From contig NZ_JACGVC010000044.1 in NCBI RefSeq assembly GCF_014077005.1, positions 124,001-188,000 of the forward strand: 64,000 bases of DNA, written 5' to 3'. How positions within the stretch are numbered: the first letter of the stretch is position 1; the number at the start of each line of letters is the position of its first letter. The position numbers were made by a program, and so were the translations under genes. The notes beneath the pieces are model-generated. The model saw only the letters and a list, made by a program, of their open reading frames with translations, did no database searches and was not told the DNA's origin. This DNA is from Colwellia sp. MB3u-45 (lineage in GTDB: Bacteria > Pseudomonadota > Gammaproteobacteria > Enterobacterales > Alteromonadaceae). Positions 35,400-45,382 of the stretch are shown here, piece after piece.

Positions 35400-35913
35400 A
35401 CAATCGTTTATACTAACAAAATTGCCTCGCAAATTACCTCCCAAATTGCCTCGCAAATTGCCTCGCAAATTGCTTAGCCAATCAGGAAAGCCCCGATACC
35501 CAAATCAACAAGCGGGTAGCGCATTAGTTATCGCTATTTTTGTGATTATTGTCTTGTCATTACTCGGCGCCGCTTTAGTGAAAATGTTAGAGTCGAGCCA
35601 AGAAAGTGTCGCCTATGAAGTATTAGGAACACGGGCTTATACTGCAGCACTGAGTGGCTTACAGTGGCAGTTGGCTGAAGTATTTCCGTTAAACGGCCCT
35701 GCCATTGCTTGTAAGGCTGATATTAACAATTCCCCCCTTATTTTTGACAATACGCTGGGCTTAGCACAGTGTAAAGTTAGCGTTAGCTGCGATGACTTTG
35801 TACACGCTGGTACTGGTATTCGTTATTACACAATCACTGCCACTGGCACCTGTGATATTAACAACGAAGAAACCTCAAGAAAAATAGCGGTGGAAGCACA
35901 TAGCCTGCTTTGA
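35389..35913 (+). CDS. mshP: MSHA pilus protein MshP
   Basis: MshP is a PilX-like minor pilin or pilin-like protein. The 174-aa product has a membrane helix (SALVIAIFVIIVLSLLGAAL) preceded by QQAG instead of a full GFTLIE prepilin site. Its N-terminal 40 residues contain a basic tetrapeptide repeat (KLPR/KLPP), encoded by 12-bp tandem repeats. I chose ATG 35389 because AGGTG lies before it; ATG 35371 and TTG 35359 are in frame. The start lies inside the end of mshO. Confidence 0.8.
   Translation: MFHKQSFILTKLPRKLPPKLPRKLPRKLLSQSGKPRYPNQQAGSALVIAIFVIIVLSLLGAALVKMLESSQESVAYEVLGTRAYTAALSGLQWQLAEVFPLNGPAIACKADINNSPLIFDNTLGLAQCKVSVSCDDFVHAGTGIRYYTITATGTCDINNEETSRKIAVEAHSLL
35419..35475 (+). repeat. 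12-bp tandem repeats in mshP
   Basis: Four copies of AAATTGCCTCGC (one degenerate, AAATTACCTCCC) lie head to tail at 35419-35466, with a partial fifth. The unit is a multiple of three, so copy-number change would alter the length of the KLPR peptide repeat but not the frame. Confidence 0.9.
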
Positions 35914-36508
35914 TTTTGTATCAAACTCTCTTTAGCTGCCGAGATTAATCGCTAAAGACAGGATTGAAGCTAAGCAAATTATGAAGAGGAAACACTAGAT
36001 ACTTAGTCAAAAGCGTAACACTTAACTCGCTTTGACCCTACTGCCTAAGATAGCCGTTGCCGCCATTTTAAACGCTAAGCCTAAGCTTGACTGGGTTAAA
36101 TATCTCATCAATATTTTAGCTTTAATCATAGTTACAATAACGACTTAGCTAAATCTATTAATATCGAAGAGGGTCAAGTCGGGCTTAAAATATCTTACTA
36201 GCATCCTACTAATATCTCACCACCTATGTTGTCTCAGAGTAAATTTTTTCAGTGACAAACCCAACCGTTAAAGCCATTCAACCTGTTGCTTACTTGGCAA
36301 TAGCTGCGTTTTTAAAAATAGAATATTAAGACAAGCCATGAGTCGACGGCTTTATCATTAGGCCTTAGCTGGATTGAAATTATTGTTTTATCCTCCAGCA
36401 TACCTGTCAGCTGTTTTTACGCTATGGTTATTTTAATAGCCATATTATTGTAAATCTGATTGATCTTTGTAGCTTTTTTGTCTTTGGCTAATTTTCAGCG
36501 CAATGGCA

Positions 36509-36550
36509 GAGTAATTTAATCAGCAGCTTACTGGAATGCTGATTTTACTC
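36509..36550. other. Bulged hairpin in the mshP-mshQ gap
   Basis: GAGTAA and AATCAGCA, separated by a 3-nt bulge, pair with TGCTGATT and TTACTC across an 11-nt loop, giving 14 bp in all. Function unknown. Confidence 0.5.
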
Positions 36551-36933
36551 ACCCTCACTTTACTTACATAAATACTTACAACGTTAACAGTCGATCTGGT
36601 ATTAAGTCGTTAGAGGTGTCTGTTGTTAACTATTACGAGACCTTTTATGTTCGAGCAGCCACAACAAAGGTGCCTGAGCCTACCTCCTGATTGATTTTAG
36701 CTCCAGCACTTCTAAGGTTTATATGGCTAAACCTATTCAACAATAGCTTGATAAAAATCTACCAACCCCGTCCATTTAAAAGCAAGTGCCTTCAGTCTGA
36801 CTAAGGGGAAAAACAATCCAAATGACAAGGCTATTGCTGGCAAACTGCGCGATGCCAAACAAGTAGCTTAAAGGAATTGACTAATATCAGTCAGCTAAAG
36901 TGAAAACAGCTTTTCTTGACTTGTTGTTATAAA

Positions 36934-36984
36934 AACGTTTAAATCACATAATTAACAAAGTGTTAATTATGTGATTTAAACGTT
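36934..36984. repeat. Perfect 24-bp inverted repeat with 3-nt loop
   Basis: The left arm 36934-36957 (begins AACGTTTAAATCACATAA) is the exact reverse complement of the right arm 36961-36984, with only AAG between. No T-run follows, so it is not a typical terminator. Confidence 0.92.
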
Positions 36985-37031
36985 AATTATTCGACTAAGT
37001 ATGTTGATCTGGTAATTTAATGGTTAATAAT

Positions 37032-37094
37032 ATGGGTCAAAGTATTGATCAGATGAGTCAAAATGTTGATCATATAAGTCAAATGTTAATTTTA
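37032..37094 (+). repeat. Three 21-bp direct repeats upstream of mshQ
   Basis: Units begin ATGGGTCAAAGTATTGATC (37032), ATGAGTCAAAATGTTGATC (37053) and ATAAGTCAAATGTTAATT (37074). In one frame, from ATG 37020, they encode a 25-residue peptide with a seven-residue repeat (MGQSIDQ, MSQNVDH, ISQMLIL). Confidence 0.65.
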
Positions 37095-37307
37095 TAAGCG
37101 ATATGGTTTTTTAATATCAAACAGGTGTTAATTAAACGAGCCAGATGAGAGTTTTGCACACACAGCATTTTGTATTTTTTGTTCTTTTAGAGATATGAGG
37201 CAAAAATAGCACCCGCCTCAATTATTGGTCAAATTGTAATTTTCAAAGCTCAAATTTAGTTCAGGTGCAAGGTTATCTGTTTTGGATATTTAAGGGATAT
37301 TAAGTAC

Positions 37308-40300
37308 ATGAAGTATTTTGTTTTTTTGTTTGTTTGTTTGTTTTCATTTTCGACAAGTGCCTTTGAAGATACTGTTACAGACAACGTAGAAGTAACCCTA
37401 CTAGGAAGCGCTAGCACCATTGCTCACTATAAATTTGACGAAACAGATTATGTCGGTGTTAAAGGTGAAGTGATAGATGAAACCGGTAACTTTAGTGCAC
37501 AAGCGGTTAATGGTGCAACTACCGGCAAGGGCTCACCAGCATTAATGGGCAACCCAGGTACTTGTGGTTATGCCGCATTTGACGGTAGTGATGATTATAT
37601 TGAGCTGCCGAGTTCATTTGAAGATCTACACAACAGTTTTACAATAACGGCTTGGATTCACCCAGAAAATGTCAACAGTGGCTCAAGAATATTTATTGAT
37701 GATGAAAATAACCAACAAGGCTTTGGTTTTAGTTTAGGCGATGCTGGCAATGGCCAATTACGTTTTTTTTCGCGTGGAGTTAATCCGGTCAGTGTTGATA
37801 CTACGGCCTCTATCACGCCCAATAGATGGACTTTTGTTGCGGCAGTACACAATAGCCTTACTAAAACACGGCAAATATATATAAATGGGGTGGCACAAAC
37901 GCTTAATGGTGTTACCACCATTAGTGCTTATACCGGTACTTGGGGCACTGACACTGGACCTGCTAGTATAGGTGGTGAAACAAAATCATCAGCAGAAGGC
38001 GGTGACAGCTTTCATTTTACTGGCAAAATAGATGAAGCTCATGTATTTAAAGGTGCATTAACAGAGACAGAAATTGAGCAGCTTTATAATCAAAAGCATG
38101 CTTGTGCAGAGCCGGCTATTGACCATTATGAAATTGTTCATGATGGCAATGGCTTAACTTGTGCGGCTGAGCCAATTACTATAAAAGCTTGTACCAATAG
38201 CGACTGTACAACTGTAAGTACTGAATCGGTCAATGTAGACTTTACTATTACCACACCAGAAGGCAACAAGGAGAAAAAAGCTTCACTAGAATTTACGGGT
38301 AGCAGCAGCTTTAAATTTAAACATGTTACCGCTGAGACGATTGTATTATCGATTGATACTAGCAATGCTGTTGAGTGCTCAGGCGTTGATACTGGTTGTG
38401 AGATGACTTTTTCTGATACTGGCTTTAGGTTTCTTTATGGTGATAGCAATAGTGAAATTATTAGCGCGCAAACGGCAGGTAAAGAGTTTGGTGAAACGGT
38501 AAAGTTACACGCGGTTAAAAGTGAAAATGGTGTTTGTGAAGGACTTTTCAGTGGTGATGTAAAGGTAAGCCTTGCTCAACAAAACATTACCCCTAACCTG
38601 GATTTTAACGCTGGTTTAGCATTTCAAACCAAGGGTATTACTATCGCAAAACATCCACAATTTACCGATGATGTGATACTAAATTTTGCTTCTGACAGTA
38701 TGGCTATTATACCAACACCAAATTATTTTGATGCAGGTGAAATTCGTTTACATGCTAAATTTTCTAATTCCAACATTACGATTGTGGGTAGCTCTAATAA
38801 TTTTTGGGTGAAACCCCATCACTTTGCATTAACAGCAACAAACTCTAACGGCGCTTTAGTGGGTGATAGTGCCGCTAGTTCAATAAAACACAAAGCTGGT
38901 AAAAACTTCAAATTTACTGTTAGCGCATTAAACTTTGTGGGCGATTTAACGCAAAACTATCGCCAAGCAGATGGCAGGTTACAGCTAAAGGTCTCGCGAG
39001 TAGCGCCTTCACTAAACGGTGCAATTGATGGCAGTTTTACCTACGCAGCAGAGCAGTCAATCACCGCAACCCCTCTAGCTCAAGATGTAACGCTCACCAG
39101 TTTTAATGATGGCGTAAAAGGTCAATCGGACTTTAATGGTGCTCAATATGATGAAGTTGGGATCATTAAAAGTTATGTGCAAGATATTAATTATGGTGGT
39201 TTGGGTAATAAAAATGGCCGGGTTGAAGCGACAGGTATAGAGGTTGGGCGTTTTACGCCAGCTTATTTTAAGCAAACTGTTAAGGAAGAACATAAAGGTG
39301 ATTTTGATGCTGCCCCTTATTACCCTGACGAAAGAGCTGCTTGTAGCATTTCTAATTGGGCTTATACCGGACAACGTACGACTGATGATAAAGGCGTTAT
39401 TTCTTATAATATTGATTTTGAACCGAAAATAAAGATTACGGCATTCAATGCTAATAACGCCATCACCCAAAATTATACCTTGGGCGAGCCTGAAGGTTTT
39501 ATGAAGTTGTTGGCAAGTAGTGTTGATATCAGTTTACCGTCATATGATAAAGAGCAGCAAGTTGTTGACAGCACTAGCGGTGATCATGAACCCGTTGCTA
39601 TTAGTGCCGTTATGCACACAGGTAACTTAACGGCCAGTCCTGATAAAGCAGGTGAATTGTTTTATACTTTTTCGCCTAATGACCATTTCACTTATCTCCG
39701 TGATGGTAGCAGTTTATTACCGCCTTTTACTGCAAAAATCCCCTTTGTTACTGAGCAAGTTAATGATACAGATGGCATAAAATTAGCCATAAATATCTCG
39801 ACGAATAAAGTAGCAGAATCAGCTACTGAAACCTTTGTTACCGATGGGGTAGAAATTCGCTTTGCTCGTATGGTGTTACAAAATAGTTACGGCTCAGAGA
39901 ATGCCAAGTTACGATCGCAGTTAACTATTGAAGTATATGATGAAGATAAAAGCTTTAACACTCATAGTGATGAAAGTTGTTTAATGCCGCTTATTGGTAG
40001 TGAAGAGGATGGGGCTAAATACTCAGGTAATATGAAGCTTTGGGATTATCGTTTAATCGACATTGATGGTGATAGTGATGACATAGAGGTTAGTAATACC
40101 GAAGCTAGCGTGTCAGGTGATTTTTATAATGGTATTCAAAGCCAATTGTTTTTCTCCAAGCCCACAGAACAAGGGACGCTCGAATGGGAATATCAAGTGC
40201 CAAGTTGGTTAGCATTTAACTGGGATACCTTAGACGCGAATAATGATGGGAATTTTTACGATGACAACCCAAGTGCGACATTAAGCTTTGGGATTTATCG

Positions 40301-40343
40301 TGGTAATGACCGAATTATCTCATGGTACGAAGTCCTCAATTAA
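37308..40343 (+). CDS. mshQ: MSHA protein MshQ, LamG domain plus DUF6701-like region
   Basis: This is a large exported protein of 1011 aa at the end of the MSHA locus. After a signal peptide (cleavage near STSAFED) there is a LamG/concanavalin-like domain (about 38-262: AAFDGSDDYIELP, TITAWIHPENV, QIYINGVAQ, GKIDEAHVFKGALTETEI). It is followed by a long beta-rich Cys-containing region resembling the DUF6701 part of MshQ proteins. It is a likely surface or pilus-tip adhesin, by analogy. It is shorter than the Vibrio protein as I recall it. The 1.4 kb gap before it means it probably has its own promoter. Confidence 0.85.
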   Translation: MKYFVFLFVCLFSFSTSAFEDTVTDNVEVTLLGSASTIAHYKFDETDYVGVKGEVIDETGNFSAQAVNGATTGKGSPALMGNPGTCGYAAFDGSDDYIELPSSFEDLHNSFTITAWIHPENVNSGSRIFIDDENNQQGFGFSLGDAGNGQLRFFSRGVNPVSVDTTASITPNRWTFVAAVHNSLTKTRQIYINGVAQTLNGVTTISAYTGTWGTDTGPASIGGETKSSAEGGDSFHFTGKIDEAHVFKGALTETEIEQLYNQKHACAEPAIDHYEIVHDGNGLTCAAEPITIKACTNSDCTTVSTESVNVDFTITTPEGNKEKKASLEFTGSSSFKFKHVTAETIVLSIDTSNAVECSGVDTGCEMTFSDTGFRFLYGDSNSEIISAQTAGKEFGETVKLHAVKSENGVCEGLFSGDVKVSLAQQNITPNLDFNAGLAFQTKGITIAKHPQFTDDVILNFASDSMAIIPTPNYFDAGEIRLHAKFSNSNITIVGSSNNFWVKPHHFALTATNSNGALVGDSAASSIKHKAGKNFKFTVSALNFVGDLTQNYRQADGRLQLKVSRVAPSLNGAIDGSFTYAAEQSITATPLAQDVTLTSFNDGVKGQSDFNGAQYDEVGIIKSYVQDINYGGLGNKNGRVEATGIEVGRFTPAYFKQTVKEEHKGDFDAAPYYPDERAACSISNWAYTGQRTTDDKGVISYNIDFEPKIKITAFNANNAITQNYTLGEPEGFMKLLASSVDISLPSYDKEQQVVDSTSGDHEPVAISAVMHTGNLTASPDKAGELFYTFSPNDHFTYLRDGSSLLPPFTAKIPFVTEQVNDTDGIKLAINISTNKVAESATETFVTDGVEIRFARMVLQNSYGSENAKLRSQLTIEVYDEDKSFNTHSDESCLMPLIGSEEDGAKYSGNMKLWDYRLIDIDGDSDDIEVSNTEASVSGDFYNGIQSQLFFSKPTEQGTLEWEYQVPSWLAFNWDTLDANNDGNFYDDNPSATLSFGIYRGNDRIISWYEVLN

Positions 40344-40573
40344 TATTACGCTTGGCTAACTTCAGATATTTATTTAATGCGATGGGGATAATGTTTATCG
40401 AATTATCTTTTTTAGTTAAATAATCTCAATATTTCATCATATTTTGTCATTGAAATAACACAAGCGCGATAGTCTGCGCTATGATAGCGTGCTAACAGTA
40501 AAAAATATCATTTGTCAGCTAATCTGTAGCGGGCAAATTAAGTACAACAATATTCTGGCAATTTGTTGCCTAG

Positions 40574-41644
<1,071 letters not shown>

Positions 41645-41779
41645 CATACTCATTATTTATCGCCATTTTGCTTAATACCCTTATCAAATGTACTCATTGA
41701 TTAGCGTCAACTTCGTACATTTGCTGGGTATTTAAAGCCAATGGTGGTAAATAAATTAGCATTTATACAAGTTTAATTT

Positions 41780-42661
41780 ATGAACCCTATATTTAAGCAT
41801 GGACCATCTCCTGTGCACCGACTTGTTTTGGTGCTGCTTTGTTCTGCAACATTAATATTTTTTGATCATAAAATGAATAGCTTTGAGCCTGCTCGAGGCT
41901 TTTTGCAATCACTGGTCAGCCCATTACAGTATTTGGCTACTGCGCCAAAACAAATGATGAATTGGGCGGCAGATAATATTATCACTCGTCGCCAACTCCT
42001 TGCCGATAATCAACAATATAAAATCAACGAGTTAGTCTTTCATGAGCAAGCTTTACAATTAGATATTGTTCAACGTGAAAATAATCGACTCAGAGCCTTG
42101 CTTGCTTCACCATTGCGCGGTGATGCTAAAAAAATGGTGGCAGAAATTCTTAGCGTCGACAGTGACCCTTATACTCATCAAGTGGTGATCAACCGTGGTG
42201 CTAACGACGGCGTTTATGAAGGCCAAGCGGTTATTGATGATGAAGGCATTGTTGGCCAAATATTGCATGTGGGTACGACAAGTAGCCGCGTGTTATTGAT
42301 CACTGATATTACCCACGCTGTGCCGGTGAGAATAAGCCGCAATGGGCTTAGGCTCATCGCCACTGGCGGCGGTGTTATTGATCGTTTAACCCATAATTAT
42401 GTTCCTCACAGTAGTGATATTCGTACGGGCGATTTATTAGTGACGTCAGGCTTAGGTAGTAAATTCCCAGAAGGCTATCCGGTAGCAAAAGTTTCCGCGG
42501 TTATTCAAGATGAATCACGGGCTTTTTCTCAAATTCAAAGCCAGCCAGTAGCCAAAATAGATCGTTTACGTTATGTGTTATTATTGTGGCCAGAGCAGAA
42601 TAATCTTCAAGGGCCAAATAAAAGTAAAACATTGCCCGCTGAAAAGGCCAAAATTAAATGA
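41780..42661 (+). CDS. mreC: Rod-shape-determining protein MreC
   Basis: MreC is the bitopic membrane scaffold of the elongasome. The 293-aa protein has an N-terminal helix (about 14-32), a coiled coil (about 70-115) and the periplasmic beta domains with INRGANDGVYEGQAVIDDEG and GDLLVTSGLGSKFPEGYPV. It overlaps mreD by ATGA. Confidence 0.96.
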   Translation: MNPIFKHGPSPVHRLVLVLLCSATLIFFDHKMNSFEPARGFLQSLVSPLQYLATAPKQMMNWAADNIITRRQLLADNQQYKINELVFHEQALQLDIVQRENNRLRALLASPLRGDAKKMVAEILSVDSDPYTHQVVINRGANDGVYEGQAVIDDEGIVGQILHVGTTSSRVLLITDITHAVPVRISRNGLRLIATGGGVIDRLTHNYVPHSSDIRTGDLLVTSGLGSKFPEGYPVAKVSAVIQDESRAFSQIQSQPVAKIDRLRYVLLLWPEQNNLQGPNKSKTLPAEKAKIK

Positions 42662-43137
42662 GTATTGTTAGTCGTTTAATTATGTTTTTAACGCTTTTAG
42701 TTGCACTACTCGCCAGTATTATGCCGCTACCCTTGAGCGTTGATGCTTTTCGCCCTGATTGGGTATTGGTTGTTTTACTTTACTGGTGTTTGGCATTACC
42801 CTCGCGCGTTAATGTTATTTCAGCTTGGGTTATGGGCTTTATTCTCGATGTTTTACTGGGCTCTACTTTAGGTGTGCATGCTGGCGCTATGGCGATTAGC
42901 GTTTATATTGTTGCTGGGAATTTTCAGAAAATACGTAACTTTTCTGTTTGGCAGCAAGCACTGATTATGGGTGTGTTATCGGCGTTATATCACTTAATTG
43001 TTTTTTGGTTACAACGATTTTTAACTGACGCTGTGTTTTTACCCAGTTACTTATATCCGGTGTTTACCACCATTATCCTCTGGCCCTGGGCTTTTTTACT
43101 CTTACGTAAAATAAGACGAAACTTTAGAATAACATAA
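42658..43137 (+). CDS. mreD: Rod-shape-determining protein MreD
   Basis: MreD is the polytopic membrane partner of MreC. The 159-aa protein has five or six hydrophobic helices and the family segment FRPDWVLVVLLYWCLALP. It is followed one base after its stop by yhdE. Confidence 0.95.
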   Translation: MSIVSRLIMFLTLLVALLASIMPLPLSVDAFRPDWVLVVLLYWCLALPSRVNVISAWVMGFILDVLLGSTLGVHAGAMAISVYIVAGNFQKIRNFSVWQQALIMGVLSALYHLIVFWLQRFLTDAVFLPSYLYPVFTTIILWPWAFLLLRKIRRNFRIT

Positions 43138-43138
43138 C

Positions 43139-43726
43139 ATGTCTACTACTTTGATTTTGGCGTCACAATCACCGCGCCGACAAGAACTACTTCAACAAAT
43201 GGGTTACGACTTTGTCTGTGCACCTGCAGATCTTGATGAAACTGTACTCGCAGCAGAAAAACCTGAACACTATGTCGCGCGCTTGGCATTAGCAAAAGCC
43301 CGAGTCATTGCCAAGCAATATGCTGATGATGTTGTGGTACTTGGCTCTGATACTAGTGTGGTCTTTGGTCAACATATATTAGGCAAACCTGAATCTCTTG
43401 CTGATTGTCTTACTATACTTAAGATGCTGTCGGGACATACTCATCAGGTAGTTACGGCGATTGCTGCTGTAAAAGGTGAACGTATTGATGTGGTTGTGGT
43501 CAGTACTGAAGTAGACTTTAAAATCCTCACCGAACAAGAAATAAAGCGCTATTGGCAAACAGGCGAGCCACAAGATAAAGCCGGTGCCTATGGTATTCAA
43601 GGAATTGCAGGACAATTTGTCAAACAAATTCGTGGTAGTTATTCTGCCGTTGTTGGCTTACCTTTATATGAAACAGCACAGCTGTTATCAGCATTTGGCG
43701 TAGAATCGTCAATGACACAAGCATAA
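43139..43726 (+). CDS. yhdE: Nucleoside triphosphate pyrophosphatase, Maf/YhdE type (dTTP/UTP)
   Basis: Maf-family house-cleaning pyrophosphatase that hydrolyses non-canonical and some canonical nucleotides. The 195-aa protein has LASQSPRRQELLQQMG at the N-terminus, the catalytic-loop segment VLGSDTSVVF and DKAGAYGIQG. The position between mreD and rng matches E. coli yhdE, which acts on dTTP and UTP. Confidence 0.94.
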   Translation: MSTTLILASQSPRRQELLQQMGYDFVCAPADLDETVLAAEKPEHYVARLALAKARVIAKQYADDVVVLGSDTSVVFGQHILGKPESLADCLTILKMLSGHTHQVVTAIAAVKGERIDVVVVSTEVDFKILTEQEIKRYWQTGEPQDKAGAYGIQGIAGQFVKQIRGSYSAVVGLPLYETAQLLSAFGVESSMTQA

Positions 43727-43738
43727 ATAGGAATCGAT

Positions 43739-45202
43739 ATGAGCGGTGAATTACTTATCAATGTTACGCCAAGTGAAACACGAGTAGCGTTAATCGAAAA
43801 TGGTTCACTACAAGAAGTCCATGTTGAGCGTGAAACTCGGCGTGGCTTAGTCGGCAATATTTATCTGGGTAAAATTATTCGTGTTTTACCCGGTATGCAA
43901 GCGGCCTTTGTTGATATTAATCTCGGCAAAGCGGCTTTTTTACATGCCTCAGACATTAACTCTAAACTCATTTTAAACGAAGATAACAACAGTGAACAAG
44001 TGCCTGACATTAGAAATTTGGTGCATGAGGGCCAGCATATTGTGGTGCAAGTGGTTAAAGACCCTATGGGCACCAAAGGTGCGCGACTCACCACAGATAT
44101 TACCATTGCGGCGCGTTATTTAGTGTTAATGCCTAACGCTAGCCACGCGGGAATATCACAGCGTATTGATGACCCAGCAGAGCGAAACCGTCTGAAATCG
44201 ATTGTTACGCCTTATTGTTCGAAAGAGCATGGCTTTATTGTTCGCACCGCCGCTGAAGGTGCCAATATTGAAGAACTACAACATGATGCTGAGTTTTTGC
44301 GTCGCGTTTGGGCAAAAGTGGTTGAGCGAAAAGAGCGTAAACAAACCAAAGATCCTATCTATCAAGATTTATCGTTAGCATTTCGTGTGCTGCGCGATTT
44401 TGTTGGTGCCTCACTTGAGCGTATTCGTATTGATTCAAAACTCACTTATGAACAATTGCTTGAGTTTACCACTGAATTTGTCCCCAATTTAGCCCCTGTG
44501 TTGGAATGTTACCCGGGCGAACGACCTATTTTTGATTTGTTTAACGTTGAAAACGAAATACAGCGCTCATTGCATCGCAAAATTGATTTGAAATCAGGGG
44601 GGTCTTTGATCATAGATCAAACCGAAGCCATGACCACCATTGATATTAATACCGGTGCTTTTGTCGGGCATCGTAATTTAGAAGAAACAATTTTTAATAC
44701 TAATATTGAGGCAACACAAGCGATTGCTCGACAGCTTAGGTTAAGAAACCTTGGTGGTATTATCATCGTTGATTTTATTGATATGAATATAAAAGATCAT
44801 CAGCGCCGTGTTTTACATAGTTTAGATATGGCGATGGCGAAAGATAATGTTAAATACAGTTTGTCAGGTTTCTCCGCATTAGGCCTGGTGGAAATGACCC
44901 GAAAACGCACACGTGAAAGCCTAGAACATATTTTATGTGGTGAGTGTGAGGTATGTCACGGTCGTGGTTATGTGAAAACAGTTGAAACCGTTTGTTTTGA
45001 AATTCTACGAGAAATTGTGCGGGTAAATCGCGCTTATGACGCGGATAAATTTATTGTTTACACCTCATCATCGGTGAGTGAATCATTAGAAAATGACGAG
45101 TATCATAATTTGGCTGAGCTTGAAGTCTTCATCGGCAAGCAGATTAAAGTACAGACTGAAACCCTGTATAATCAAGAACAATTTGATGTGGTTATGATGT
45201 GA
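43739..45202 (+). CDS. rng: Ribonuclease G
   Basis: RNase G is the endoribonuclease that matures the 16S rRNA 5' end and degrades some mRNAs. The 487-aa protein matches the E. coli length. It contains an S1 domain (about 38-125), the RNase E/G catalytic core with metal-binding aspartates in TTIDINTGAF and IIIVDFIDM, and the zinc-link cysteines in CGECEVCHGRG. No long scaffold tail is present, which separates it from RNase E. Confidence 0.97.
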   Translation: MSGELLINVTPSETRVALIENGSLQEVHVERETRRGLVGNIYLGKIIRVLPGMQAAFVDINLGKAAFLHASDINSKLILNEDNNSEQVPDIRNLVHEGQHIVVQVVKDPMGTKGARLTTDITIAARYLVLMPNASHAGISQRIDDPAERNRLKSIVTPYCSKEHGFIVRTAAEGANIEELQHDAEFLRRVWAKVVERKERKQTKDPIYQDLSLAFRVLRDFVGASLERIRIDSKLTYEQLLEFTTEFVPNLAPVLECYPGERPIFDLFNVENEIQRSLHRKIDLKSGGSLIIDQTEAMTTIDINTGAFVGHRNLEETIFNTNIEATQAIARQLRLRNLGGIIIVDFIDMNIKDHQRRVLHSLDMAMAKDNVKYSLSGFSALGLVEMTRKRTRESLEHILCGECEVCHGRGYVKTVETVCFEILREIVRVNRAYDADKFIVYTSSSVSESLENDEYHNLAELEVFIGKQIKVQTETLYNQEQFDVVMM

Positions 45203-45382
45203 TGCTGTTTTGTGTCTATGCTTTGAATTAGCAGGTCAAGTTTAAAGCACAATGAGCATGCAGGTCGCATTTAAGCTGTCAATTTGACGGAGAAAAGCCT
45301 GATATAATCTGTGCAAGTAGCATAAGTAGCTATCGTTTGGTTCCATTCCTATCAGTGAATAAAGTGTGTTGGTAAAATATTA

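Larger units (their letters stand above)
35914..37307. other. 1.4 kb gene-free region between mshP and mshQ
   Basis: I find no credible gene here on either strand. The region holds a bulged hairpin (36509-36550), a perfect 24-bp inverted repeat (36934-36984), three 21-bp direct repeats (37032-37094) and short coding-like scraps, for example a frame at 36361 reading GLSWIEIIVLSSSIPV and one at 36803-36858 reading KGKNNPNDKAIAGKLRD. It may be a decayed gene or an invasion scar in an otherwise compact locus. Confidence 0.6.

Noticed and set aside
39075-39470. 131-codon minus-strand open frame inside mshQ
   Set aside because: Entirely antisense to the well-supported mshQ coding sequence, with no ribosome-binding site and no recognisable domain.
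40477-40489. Palindrome CGCTATGATAGCG and a TATGAT -10-like box before mreB
   Set aside because: No -35 box at a usable distance, and the palindrome is only 6 bp per arm; not enough to call a promoter or operator.
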